Both the position numbers and the translations under genes were made by a program. Positions 29,065 to 37,871 of a DNA stretch of 64,000 nt are shown here, piece by piece. The notes beneath the pieces were generated by a model. It worked only from the letters and a program-made list of their open reading frames with translations. It was not told the origin of the DNA and made no database searches. Source of the DNA: Paracidovorax citrulli (GTDB lineage Bacteria > Pseudomonadota > Gammaproteobacteria > Burkholderiales > Burkholderiaceae_C). The first letter of the stretch is position 1, and each line of letters starts with the position of its first letter. The stretch lies in the NCBI RefSeq assembly GCF_900100305.1, contig NZ_FNEY01000015.1, forward strand, positions 44,892-108,891, in the 5' to 3' direction.

Positions 29065-29619
29065 TCAGCGCGCACCGGACAGGCCGGAGTCCATCAGGCT
29101 GCGGATCAGCTTCTGCGCCACGCCCGAGAGGGACTCGCGGCTCCACCCGCTCTTGCCGCCCGTGCCGCTCCAGAGCGTTTCGCCGGTTGCGACGTCGATG
29201 ATCTGCAGCGTCACGCCGGCCGCGGGTTCGCCGTCCACGCCGACCTTGTAGCGCCATTCGTCCACCGCGCCGGCCAGCGCGTATTTGGCCTGCTTCTCGC
29301 GGGCCCAGGCCAGGACCTCTTCCTGGCGCTTGGCGTCGCCCGCGTCGAACAGGGCCTCCTGCTGCGTGCCGCCGGGGTAGCGCTGCACACGGCCCACGCC
29401 GCGTGCCTGCAGCAGGGCCAGGGCGATGGCTTCCGCGCGGTTGCCGGCCAGCGGCGTTTCCGTGTGGTTCGCGAACGGCAGGACCACCCAGCTGGCATTG
29501 CGCTCCAGCGGCGGGGGCGTCCCGCGGTCGATGGTGGAGCACGCCGCGAGCATCACCAGGATCAGGCCGCCGGCGGCGCAGTGGCGCAGGCGTTGCAGCA
29601 GGGTGCGTGGATGTGGCAT
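29065..29619 (-). CDS. pelC: Pel outer-membrane lipoprotein PelC
   Basis: 184 residues with lipobox MLAAC (Cys27). The core WVVLPFANHTETPLAGNRAE and the later VTLQIIDVATGETLWSGTG match PelC, which forms a dodecameric periplasmic ring guiding the polysaccharide to PelB. The length is close to P. aeruginosa PelC (172). There are 31 bases between pelB and its start. Confidence 0.92.
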   Translation of the reverse strand: MPHPRTLLQRLRHCAAGGLILVMLAACSTIDRGTPPPLERNASWVVLPFANHTETPLAGNRAEAIALALLQARGVGRVQRYPGGTQQEALFDAGDAKRQEEVLAWAREKQAKYALAGAVDEWRYKVGVDGEPAAGVTLQIIDVATGETLWSGTGGKSGWSRESLSGVAQKLIRSLMDSGLSGAR

Positions 29620-29650
29620 GGGAGAGTCCTTTCTTGTTGGGAGATACGCG

Positions 29651-32600
29651 TCAGAAATGCAGCCGGTAGCTGAAGAGCAGGCTGCGGTTGAGTCCCTGCT
29701 GCAGCTGCAGTCCGGATTTGCTCAGGCCCCAGGTCAGGCCCAGGTGGTCGCCGCCCAGCACGCTGCCGGCCATGCCCAGGCGCACCTCATAGCCCGGCCC
29801 GAGCCGGCTGTGCCAGGTGCGGCTCGCGCTGGCGTAGGGCCGCAGCGTGCGGGAATACTCTTCCTCGTAGCGCATGTTGGTCGATACCTGCAGCCCGTAG
29901 TAGGTGAAGCTTTCGGGCAGGAAGTAGTCCGGCCCCGGAACGATCCCGGGCAGCAGGTAGCGCTGGAACTCGCGGTCGCGCGGGGCGAGCGAGAAGATGT
30001 CGGTGCGCGAGAAGTCGTGGCGCGACCAGAACGCGCCGAACTCCAGCAGCGGCGCTTCCTGCCGGTAGGTGTGGACATAGCTCAGCGTGGTGTGCCGTCC
30101 GCTGCCGAGGTCGGCGCCGGTCTGCAGGCGGTAGCGCTCGTCCGCGTATTCGAGCACGAAGCGGTCCAGGCGCGTTGCCTGGTAGCGCAGGCTGGCGCCC
30201 GCGCGGCGCTTCATGCCGGCGATGCGCAGCGCCAGGCTTTCCTGGCTGGGCAGCTGGAATCCCAGTTCCATGCGCAGCGACAGGCGGTTGTCGATGCGCT
30301 GCTCGTGCTCGATCTGCACGGGCGTATAGGGCTGGAAGCTCACGCGGCGTCCCGCGCGCAGCGTGGTCTCCCCGTCCGCATGGCGCCATTGCAGGCGGGC
30401 ATCGAACACGCTTTCATCCGGCGGATTCACCACCACCAGCGGGTCGGTGGAGCGGCGCCGGATGCTGGCGAACTCCAGGTCCAGCGCCATGCGCGGATTG
30501 AAGGCGATGTGGAAACGGCCGCCGGCCTCGTCTTCGTCCAGGCCACCCAGCTGCTGGATCTTGCCGTAACCGCCGGCGTGGTCGCTGAACGCCAGCAGGG
30601 TTTCGGTGAGCTGCAGCTGCAGGGGCTCGTCCTCCCGCTGCTCGCCCTGCGCCTCGAAGGCCGCGGTCTGCGCGAGCCGCACGTCGTCCACCGCGCGGGC
30701 GGCGTTGACGCGGTCGTAGCGGGGCAGGCGCTCGTCGAAGCCTTCCAGCAACTGGCCCGTGGCGGCCTTGTCGTCCTCGGCCAGCGCCACCGTGATCTCG
30801 GCCCAGAGCGGCCGGTTGGTGCGCGTGCCGCGGGCGCGGGCGTACTGCTGCCAGAGGTAGCCGCGCTCGGCGGTGTACTCGCCGGCATCCTGCAGCCAGC
30901 CGATGGCGGTCTCCGCCGCCGCGTTGGACATGCGGTTGCGGTCGTCCGTGTCCATGCGCAGCAGTTCGCGCAGCACGTCCAGCGCCGGATCGCCGGGCCG
31001 CTGGGTGAGCATGAGGCGCACGCGGGCCACGCGGCGCGTGGTGTCCAGCCCTTCCTCGGTGAGCCACCGGGCGCGGGCCTGCTGCGGCGTGAGCCGCTTG
31101 CCGCCTTCGCCTGCCTGGCGGGCCGCGCGCCATTCGCGCGAGAGCAGTTCGCGGCGCAGGCGCCAGGAGCGGTCGGTCTGCTGGTTCTGGTCCAGCGCGT
31201 CCGCATAGTTCATGAGCCACAGGAAATCGTCCTGGTGCTGCGCCACGCGCGGCGTGAGGTAGCGCTCCAGCGCCACCTGCGGCAGCGAGAGCGCCTGGTA
31301 GGCGGCGGCGAGCGCGTCGTGCACGTCCTCGTCGCGCGCCCAGCGGCGCTCCTGCGTGGTCAGCAGGGCGCGCAGCGCGACGGCATCGTTGCTGTCGATG
31401 AACAGCCAGATCAGCGCCTGGCGCATCTCGGACGAATCGGGGCTGGCGCGCAGGCCGTCCTCGTAATAGCGCCGCGCGCGGGCCAGGTCGCCCTGGGCCT
31501 GGTAGTAGCCGCCCGCCAGGCGCAGGAACCCGGGGATCTCCCGCAGGGCGGCGACCGCCTGCCGCGTCTCCTGCGGGCCGGCTTCGAGCTTGCGCATCAG
31601 CGGGCCCATCGCGTCCCACTGGTTGCGGCTGGAATAGACCGACAGCGCTTCCACGAGGTAGCGCGGATCGCCGAATTTCTCCCAGGCGAGCTCCGATACC
31701 TTGGCGGCCTCGAGCGGCTGGTCGGCCATGAGCAGGCGGATCAGCGCGTCGTAGTCGGAGCGGTCGTGGTCCTTGGATCCCACCAGCGCCCGGTAGGCCT
31801 GCACGGCCAGGGCCTGCCGCTGCCGGCTCTCGGCCAACTGGCCCGTCAGGCGCCAGAAGTCCATGGCGGCAGCTTCCGACGGCGCCTGCCGCTGCTGCGC
31901 GGCCTCCAGCCAGCCCAGGCCCTCGTCGGGCCGGTCGTGGGTGAGCGCGAGCACGGCCGCGCGCATGGCCCGTTCGGGCGTGAGCTGCTTCGGGTCCGCC
32001 AGCAGGCGGCGCCAGGTCTCCAGTGCCAGCGTGGGTTGCCCCGCGCGCTCGGCCAGCTGGGCCAGCAGTTCCACCGCCTCGGGTATCTTGCCGTGCTGGC
32101 GCAGGTAGTCGATGGCCGGCTGGGGCTCGCCGATGCGTTCGTAAGTGGCCACCAGCTGCCGGATCAGCGCGAAATCGTCGGGCCGCTGGCGCAGCTGGAA
32201 GCGGATGGCCTGCACCAGCGCGGTGTCGTCGAACTGCCCGGGCGCGATCCGCAGCACCGCCTGCCATGCGGCTTCCTTCTGCGTGCGCTGGGCCACCACC
32301 AGCCAGTTCTGCAGCGCCACGCCGGGCCGCTGCGACCATTCCGATACCTGGGCGAGCCGCTCGCGCCAGGCCATGTCGTCCGTGCGGGCCTGCACCGCGG
32401 CATGCGCTATCAGCCAGGCGTCGTCGAGCTTGCGGTTTTCCAGGAAGACCTCGAACGCGATGCCGTAGATCTTCTCGTCGTAGGGCAGCAGGTGCGCGGG
32501 GATCGGCACGGGCGGGGCCGCGACGGCGGGGGCGGGAGCGGCGGCCGGAGCAGCAGGTGCCCCGGGGGCCGTGGGGGCGGGGCCCGCCATGGGGCGGAAA

Positions 32601-33688
32601 CCCCAGCCGTGCGCCGGACCGGCGTCGGCGCCGGTCGCGGACGGCAGCGGGATCACGGGCGGGCGCAGCAGATGGGCACCGTCGTCGTAGCGCCGTGCCG
32701 GAGCCGGGGCGGAGGGCGGGGCTCCGTGCCAGGCCATGGGGCGCAGCATCGCGCCGACAGGGGGCACCGCCACGGCCAGCGCGGTGGCGCCGTCCTCCCA
32801 TTGCCGCAGCCAGGAGATGCGCAGCAACTGCCGCACATAGCGGTCCGCGACGGCGGGCTTGCCCGCCGCGCGCGCCAGTTGCGTGATCATCAGCAGCACC
32901 TGCGGATCCTTCGCCAGCGGGCCGATCTCGCGCTCGGCCATCTCCAGCGCGTCCACGGGCCGGTTGCCCGATTGCAGCGTGCGCACCGCGGCCATGTAGT
33001 AATCCTTGGCCTTGTCCGCATCGGGCGTAGCGCGGCGCGCCAGCAGGTAGAGCTCGGCGGAGCCGACGTAGTCCGACTGGCCCAGGGCCTCCTTCGCGGC
33101 GCGCTCGTAGAGCAGGGCGGCTTCCCGCGGATCGGAGGCCTCCTCGGCCATCCTGCGGGTCATCGCGGCCCCGAGCACGCGGTCCTGCAGCTCGGCGGCG
33201 CGGCGCGTCAGCAGCACGCGGCGCTCCAGCGGCCACGGCTCGGCGGACAGCGCGCGCAGCTGCCGCAGCAGGTCCTCGCGCATGGCCTTGCGGTAGGTGG
33301 CCTCCCGCTCGGGCGTGCGCTGGTACTCGGTGTACGACAGCTCCCAGAGCGCCCAGAGCGCGTCGCGGTGGATCTGCGGGTCGGAAGAGTCCAGCGCGGG
33401 TTGCAGCGTGGCGCGCGCGTCGCCCATCTGGCCGACGGCGATCTGCCGCTGCGCGAGCAGCAGCCGCAGGCGCGGGTTGTCCGGATCGCTGCGCAGCAGG
33501 TTGTGCAGGTAGGCGACCGAGAGCGCGGAGTTCTCGGTTTCGGCCAGCCGGCGTTCCAGATCCTGCCGCGGGTAGAGCAGCCACAGGCCGCCGCCCACCA
33601 TGCCGGCGAGCAGCGTGATCAGCCAGGGCGGCGCCAGGACGGGCCGCTCAGCGGGCTGGGCACTGGAGCTGGATTTGCGCAGCAGCAT
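29651..33688 (-). CDS. pelB: Pel outer-membrane export porin PelB
   Basis: 1345 residues, larger than P. aeruginosa PelB (1193). One N-terminal membrane helix (about 20-38) precedes a long all-helical TPR region, then a C-terminal beta-barrel of about 16 strands ending LQQGLNRSLLFSYRLHF with the C-terminal Phe typical of outer-membrane proteins. Some of the extra length is a Pro/Ala-rich linker near residues 350-395 (positions about 32,500-32,640). The TPR part binds and activates PelA; the barrel exports Pel. The start overlaps the pelA end by 41 bases; the ATG at 33688 gives MLLRKSSSSAQ. Confidence 0.94.
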   Translation of the reverse strand: MLLRKSSSSAQPAERPVLAPPWLITLLAGMVGGGLWLLYPRQDLERRLAETENSALSVAYLHNLLRSDPDNPRLRLLLAQRQIAVGQMGDARATLQPALDSSDPQIHRDALWALWELSYTEYQRTPEREATYRKAMREDLLRQLRALSAEPWPLERRVLLTRRAAELQDRVLGAAMTRRMAEEASDPREAALLYERAAKEALGQSDYVGSAELYLLARRATPDADKAKDYYMAAVRTLQSGNRPVDALEMAEREIGPLAKDPQVLLMITQLARAAGKPAVADRYVRQLLRISWLRQWEDGATALAVAVPPVGAMLRPMAWHGAPPSAPAPARRYDDGAHLLRPPVIPLPSATGADAGPAHGWGFRPMAGPAPTAPGAPAAPAAAPAPAVAAPPVPIPAHLLPYDEKIYGIAFEVFLENRKLDDAWLIAHAAVQARTDDMAWRERLAQVSEWSQRPGVALQNWLVVAQRTQKEAAWQAVLRIAPGQFDDTALVQAIRFQLRQRPDDFALIRQLVATYERIGEPQPAIDYLRQHGKIPEAVELLAQLAERAGQPTLALETWRRLLADPKQLTPERAMRAAVLALTHDRPDEGLGWLEAAQQRQAPSEAAAMDFWRLTGQLAESRQRQALAVQAYRALVGSKDHDRSDYDALIRLLMADQPLEAAKVSELAWEKFGDPRYLVEALSVYSSRNQWDAMGPLMRKLEAGPQETRQAVAALREIPGFLRLAGGYYQAQGDLARARRYYEDGLRASPDSSEMRQALIWLFIDSNDAVALRALLTTQERRWARDEDVHDALAAAYQALSLPQVALERYLTPRVAQHQDDFLWLMNYADALDQNQQTDRSWRLRRELLSREWRAARQAGEGGKRLTPQQARARWLTEEGLDTTRRVARVRLMLTQRPGDPALDVLRELLRMDTDDRNRMSNAAAETAIGWLQDAGEYTAERGYLWQQYARARGTRTNRPLWAEITVALAEDDKAATGQLLEGFDERLPRYDRVNAARAVDDVRLAQTAAFEAQGEQREDEPLQLQLTETLLAFSDHAGGYGKIQQLGGLDEDEAGGRFHIAFNPRMALDLEFASIRRRSTDPLVVVNPPDESVFDARLQWRHADGETTLRAGRRVSFQPYTPVQIEHEQRIDNRLSLRMELGFQLPSQESLALRIAGMKRRAGASLRYQATRLDRFVLEYADERYRLQTGADLGSGRHTTLSYVHTYRQEAPLLEFGAFWSRHDFSRTDIFSLAPRDREFQRYLLPGIVPGPDYFLPESFTYYGLQVSTNMRYEEEYSRTLRPYASASRTWHSRLGPGYEVRLGMAGSVLGGDHLGLTWGLSKSGLQLQQGLNRSLLFSYRLHF

Positions 33689-36473
33689 GGGGCAGTCGGT
33701 AGGCGAGGACGTCGGTGCCGGCCGTGGCGGGGGCCTGGCGTTCGGGGGCGATGGCGCGCCGGTCGGCGCGGACCTGGCAGCCCCGCGCGTTCGCGAGGCT
33801 GAAGGCGAGGGGGGCATGGCCCTGGAGACGGAAATCCACGCGCGTGCCGTCGGCCGCGGCGCTCCAGTCCGCGAGGCGGGCATTGGCTTCGTAGAGATAG
33901 GGTACCGGCCGTGCCGCGGTGCCGGAGGCCTGCTCCGTGCGCAGCCACGCCGATCCACCCGTGAGGTGCACGTACGGGCCTTCGGCCCCGCCGCGGTAGC
34001 CCGCCACGCCCTGGCTGGATGCGAGCTGCGGCGTGCCGAGCGCGCCGGGCAGGCGCAGCGTGCGCAGTTCGCCGTCGCCGCGCACGCGCCAGCCGCCGCC
34101 GTCGTGCGCGATGGCGATGGTGTGGAAGTCGCGTACCTTGCGGATGTATTCCGACGCGAACACGGGATGCAGCGGCTGCGCCATGGCCCAGTCGTACACC
34201 TTGCGCAGCGCGGTCAGGCCCGCGCGCTTGCTGGCGGAATACATGTGGTAGTAGATGTCCACCGGCTTGATGCGCCGGGGCCTGTCGGTCATCTCGAAGC
34301 TCTGGATCACCTGCTCGAAGCCGTAATAAGGGCCCCTCCAGAGATTGGTGTAGATGTTCTCGTTGGTGATGGGCGCGTACACCTGCAGGTAGCCGTTCTT
34401 CTGGATGCCGAAGGCGCCGATGGCCGTGAGCGACGGATTGGTGCGCGTGATGTAGGTATCGCCGCCGTTCATGTTCAGCAGGCCCGCGCGCTCGGTGATC
34501 TCTAGCGCCTCCGCGTTGGGTGCGGTGTCGCCCGACCACAGCAGGATCTTCACGCGCTTGTCGGGCGGAGCGAGGCGGCTGTTGATGTAGTCGGTGGAGC
34601 CCACGATCTCGCGCCGCAGGTCCATGGTGTAGCCCGGCACGTCCAGGCTCATGGCGGCTTCCGAATTGTCGCTGAACACTCCGTGCCGAACGCTGCGGTC
34701 CCAGAGGAACGGGTGCGAGTAGGTGTGGCTGGCGATCTCCACGTGCGGCAGGCGGAACATGCGCCGCGCGATGTCCTCCATCTCCGCGCTGGTGTCGGGG
34801 TGCAGCCCGTGGGGCGCGACCTCGGCCTCGATGACGGACATGGTCTGCGGCACCTGGGTGTATTTCTCGAAGATTTCCTTGAGCAGCACGGCGCCCGCGT
34901 TGGGGCTGCCCGCCAGCTCCGCGCGCGAGGGGAAACCGTCGCCGTCCACGTGCGAGAACAGCAGGCGCCGGCCGTTTTCGGTGGTGATGTCCGGCACCGG
35001 CACCGGCTGCAGCCGCAGCGCCTGCGTGAGGAAGGCGAAGGGATCGACCATCCAGCGGGCGTAGTCGGTGCCGGGCACTGCCGTCACCACGAAGGGATCG
35101 ACGACGAAGCCCCCCCACGGCAGTATGGCGCCGCCCAGGTAGGAGCCGCCGCGCGCGTCGCGGTGCTCGATCAGCGCGCGCGCGGGCTGCAGGGCCGGGG
35201 CGCCGTTGCGCGTCACCCAATCGAAGCGCGAGCCGCTGGAGGGCTGCACCGCCAGCTCGAAACCCATCATCGGGTCCTGCACGGCCACCCGCTGCTCGCC
35301 GCGCGGCGGGCTCGCGTTTTCCTTGATGCCCAGCGCCTCGTTGAACTGCCGGTCCAGCGCGAAGCCGAAGTTCCCCATCACGGCGACCGGCATGCGTTCG
35401 CCGAGCCGCGCGAGCAGCCACTGGCTCATGGTGCGCATTCGGCCCTCGGGCAGGTAGCCCGAGAACCAGGTGACGATGCCCGCGTACCGATCCTGGAGGA
35501 TGCCTTCGGGCAGCGGTTTGCGCACATCCGCATAGTCCACCACATAGCCCATGTGGTTCAGCGGCATTTGCAGGAATCTGTGGGCGTCCAAGTAGTTCAG
35601 TGCGGTCGTATCTCCGCCGTAATAGACGACCAGCACCCGGCGCGGCACCAGCTCGACGCTGCCCACGCCCACGGTGCTCACCTGCCCGTCGGTCACCCAG
35701 GGGATGAAGCCCAGCGCCCGGATGCGCTCGGCGGTCGCGCGGGTGAGTTCCCGGTCGGCGGGCGGCACGTAGTCGATGGCCAGCACCGGCAGGCCGTCGC
35801 GCTCGTGGATGGTGCGCAACTGCCCCAGCAGCCATTCCCGGTCGGAGGCCTTCACTTCCTCGTAGCGGCGCGTATTGGCATTCCATCCCTGGAAGAGCGA
35901 CTCGGCGGCGACCATCTGCACCTTGTCCTTGACCCGCGGCACGATCTCGAAGCCCCGGTTCAGGATCAGCCGGATGCCGGGAAAGCGCTGGTGCAGCGTC
36001 TCGATCACCCGCACGAGGCCCTGCTGCTGCGCCGCCTCGTCGAATTGCCTGGCCAGGCGGTAGGAGTCCAGCGTGTCGAGGAAGAAGCCGCGGTAGCCTT
36101 TCTCCCACAGGGGAGCGACCACCCGGGTGGCGAAGAATTCGGGCCACTCGGCGGGCGTCTGGTCGATCACCTCGGAGTTCCAGGCGCCGTTGCGGGCCAT
36201 CTTCCAGGCCTCGGGGATGTCGCGGAAATACGCGCGCGAGGACTGCACCTCGGCCACGGAGACGTAGGCATAGAGGGCGCTGCCCGTTTTCGCGAACGCC
36301 TGCGGGTCGTAGCCGTGGTCCGGCTCGACCACCACGATGTCGAACACCTTCAGCTCGGACAGCGGGGCGGAGGGCCCGTAATGCAGTGCCACTGCCGGCG
36401 ACGCGGCCCAGGCCACTGCCGCGGAAAGCTGCGCGATCAGGCAGAAAAACAACAGTCTCAGGCGTCTGGACAC
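33648..36473 (-). CDS. pelA: Pel deacetylase and glycoside hydrolase PelA
   Basis: 941 residues (P. aeruginosa 948). Signal peptide, then a TIM-barrel GH166-type hydrolase domain (FDIVVVEPDHGYDP; RGFFLDTLDSYRLA), a reductase-like middle part and a CE4-like deacetylase with the metal motif SHVDGDGFPSR and ASHTYSHPF, followed by a C-terminal beta domain. PelA partly deacetylates the GalNAc polymer and can hydrolyse it. The start is a GTG at 36473 (MSRRLRLLFFCL). First gene of the operon; the upstream region has an AT-rich palindrome and a FleQ-box-like core. Confidence 0.95.
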   Translation of the reverse strand: MSRRLRLLFFCLIAQLSAAVAWAASPAVALHYGPSAPLSELKVFDIVVVEPDHGYDPQAFAKTGSALYAYVSVAEVQSSRAYFRDIPEAWKMARNGAWNSEVIDQTPAEWPEFFATRVVAPLWEKGYRGFFLDTLDSYRLARQFDEAAQQQGLVRVIETLHQRFPGIRLILNRGFEIVPRVKDKVQMVAAESLFQGWNANTRRYEEVKASDREWLLGQLRTIHERDGLPVLAIDYVPPADRELTRATAERIRALGFIPWVTDGQVSTVGVGSVELVPRRVLVVYYGGDTTALNYLDAHRFLQMPLNHMGYVVDYADVRKPLPEGILQDRYAGIVTWFSGYLPEGRMRTMSQWLLARLGERMPVAVMGNFGFALDRQFNEALGIKENASPPRGEQRVAVQDPMMGFELAVQPSSGSRFDWVTRNGAPALQPARALIEHRDARGGSYLGGAILPWGGFVVDPFVVTAVPGTDYARWMVDPFAFLTQALRLQPVPVPDITTENGRRLLFSHVDGDGFPSRAELAGSPNAGAVLLKEIFEKYTQVPQTMSVIEAEVAPHGLHPDTSAEMEDIARRMFRLPHVEIASHTYSHPFLWDRSVRHGVFSDNSEAAMSLDVPGYTMDLRREIVGSTDYINSRLAPPDKRVKILLWSGDTAPNAEALEITERAGLLNMNGGDTYITRTNPSLTAIGAFGIQKNGYLQVYAPITNENIYTNLWRGPYYGFEQVIQSFEMTDRPRRIKPVDIYYHMYSASKRAGLTALRKVYDWAMAQPLHPVFASEYIRKVRDFHTIAIAHDGGGWRVRGDGELRTLRLPGALGTPQLASSQGVAGYRGGAEGPYVHLTGGSAWLRTEQASGTAARPVPYLYEANARLADWSAAADGTRVDFRLQGHAPLAFSLANARGCQVRADRRAIAPERQAPATAGTDVLAYRLPHAAAQIQLQCPAR

Positions 36474-36797
36474 GGCACGTTGGTCTTATGGGATGAAAAA
36501 ACGTCTAAGGGTTTGCCCGCAGCCCGCGGGGCCCGCCGGAGCGCCTTGCCCTGTGGGTCCGGGACCACTCCCTCCTATGGAACACATCGTGGCCCAAGCG
36601 AGCCGTCGTGGTTAAACCCATAGAAAAAAACAATTTATTGTATTGTTTCAATAAGTATCAATTCTCATGCGCTCTTTGCTGCTTTCAGCAGATCTCCTTC
36701 CGCCAGGGGCCCGGGCCGGTGCGCGGACCGCATCCCGGGGCTGGCCTGCCGGTATTACGCAGGCCAGAATAGGGTGGATTCAACGGGAGCAGATCGC
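36474..36797. other. Divergent control region between pelA and galE
   Basis: About 320 bases without a gene. A strikingly AT-rich stretch at 36,600-36,670 contrasts with GC-rich surroundings and contains the palindrome AAACAAT-N7-ATTGTTT. Both the pel operon and the epimerase gene must be driven from here, so joint regulation is likely. Confidence 0.7.
36628..36648 (-). promoter_or_regulatory. AT-rich palindrome with FleQ-box-like core upstream of pelA
   Basis: AAACAAT (36628-36634), 7 bases, ATTGTTT (36642-36648). Overlapping it, the minus strand has CAATAAATTG (36631-36640), identical to the 10-base core of the FleQ box GTCAATAAATTGAC of the P. aeruginosa pel promoter, but the outer GT/AC are not kept. 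FleQ itself is a gammaproteobacterial regulator, so another protein would have to read it. Located about 160 bases before the pelA GTG. Confidence 0.4.
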
Positions 36798-37814
36798 GTG
36801 ATACTTGTAACGGGCGGGGCCGGATTCATCGGCTCGCATACCTGCGTGGCACTGGCCGAGGCCGGGCTGCCATTCCTCATCCTGGACAACTTCTGCAACA
36901 GCCGCCGCTCGGTACTGGAGCGCGTGGGCCGCATCACCGGCCGCGTGCCCGACCTGGTCGAGGGCGACGTGCGGGACGAGGGCCTGCTGGCGCGGATCTT
37001 CGCGGAGCATTCCATCGATGCGGTGATCCATTTCGCCGCGCTCAAGGCGGTGGGCGAATCGGTGCGGGAGCCGCTGTCGTACTACGACAACAACGTGGCC
37101 GGCACGGTGGCGCTGCTGCGCGCGATGCGCAAGGCGGACGTCCGCACCCTGGTGTTCTCCTCGTCCGCGACGGTGTACGGCGAGCCGGCCTCCCTGCCCA
37201 TCCGCGAGGATTTCCCCCTCTCGGCCACCAACCCGTACGGCCAGAGCAAGCTCATGATGGAGCAGGTGCTGGCCGACGTGGACGCCTCCGAGCCCGGCCG
37301 CTGGCGCATCGCCCGGCTGCGCTACTTCAACCCCGTGGGCGCGCACGAAAGCGGCCTCATCGGCGAAGACCCGCAGGACGTTCCCAACAACCTGCTGCCC
37401 TACGTGGCCCAGGTGGCCGTGGGTCTGCGCGAGCGCCTCAGCGTGTATGGCGGCGACTACCCCACGCCGGACGGCACGGGCGTGCGCGACTACATCCACG
37501 TGTGCGACCTGGCCGATGGCCACGTGGCGGCGCTGCGCTACCTGCGCGCGCACCCCGGCCTGCTCACGGTGAACCTGGGCACGGGGCGGCCCGTGTCGGT
37601 GCTGGAGATGGTGCGCGGCTTCGAGGCCGCGAGCGGGCGGCCGGTGCCCTACCAGGTGGTGGCGCGGCGGCCCGGGGACGTGGCCGCCTGCTGGGCCGAC
37701 CCGGGGCTGGCCGAACGGCTGCTGGGCTGGAAGGCCCGCCACGGCCTCGACCGGATGTGCGCCGACGCCTGGCGCTGGCAGGACGGCGTGGCCCGCGGCC
37801 TGCAGGCGGGCTGA
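36798..37814 (+). CDS. galE: UDP-glucose/UDP-N-acetylglucosamine 4-epimerase (GalE family)
   Basis: 338 residues, extended SDR. NAD-binding TGGAGFIGSH, catalytic Ser in SSSATVYG, and Tyr147/Lys151 in NPYGQSK are seen. I chose the GTG at 36798: CGGGAG lies eight bases upstream, the protein then starts MILVTGGAGF and has exactly the E. coli GalE length; a GTG at 36774 would add eight residues. At the position of E. coli Tyr299 (RREGDLPAYWAD) this protein has Cys298 (RRPGDVAACWAD). Small residues there allow the N-acetyl group, so UDP-GlcNAc to UDP-GalNAc is likely. It is divergent from the pel operon. Confidence 0.92.
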   Translation: MILVTGGAGFIGSHTCVALAEAGLPFLILDNFCNSRRSVLERVGRITGRVPDLVEGDVRDEGLLARIFAEHSIDAVIHFAALKAVGESVREPLSYYDNNVAGTVALLRAMRKADVRTLVFSSSATVYGEPASLPIREDFPLSATNPYGQSKLMMEQVLADVDASEPGRWRIARLRYFNPVGAHESGLIGEDPQDVPNNLLPYVAQVAVGLRERLSVYGGDYPTPDGTGVRDYIHVCDLADGHVAALRYLRAHPGLLTVNLGTGRPVSVLEMVRGFEAASGRPVPYQVVARRPGDVAACWADPGLAERLLGWKARHGLDRMCADAWRWQDGVARGLQAG

Positions 37815-37815
37815 G

Positions 37816-37857
37816 AAAAAAGCAAGGGGCCCGGCGCGCTGGCGCAGGGCCCCTTGC
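37816..37857 (-). terminator. Rho-independent terminator of the symporter gene
   Basis: Perfect 11-bp arms GCAAGGGGCCC (37822-37832) and GGGCCCCTTGC (37847-37857) around a 14-base loop. On the minus strand the stem is followed by six T (plus-strand A run 37816-37821). It ends the minus-strand symporter gene and, lying just after the galE stop, could also act on galE. Confidence 0.85.
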
Positions 37858-37871
37858 GGCGGGCGTGGCGG

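Noticed and set aside
29426..33802. Very long open frames on the strand opposite pelB and pelA
   Set aside because: They are mirror frames caused by high-GC codon use. They lack domains and are full of His/Gln/Gly/Arg low complexity, while the minus strand encodes recognisable Pel proteins.
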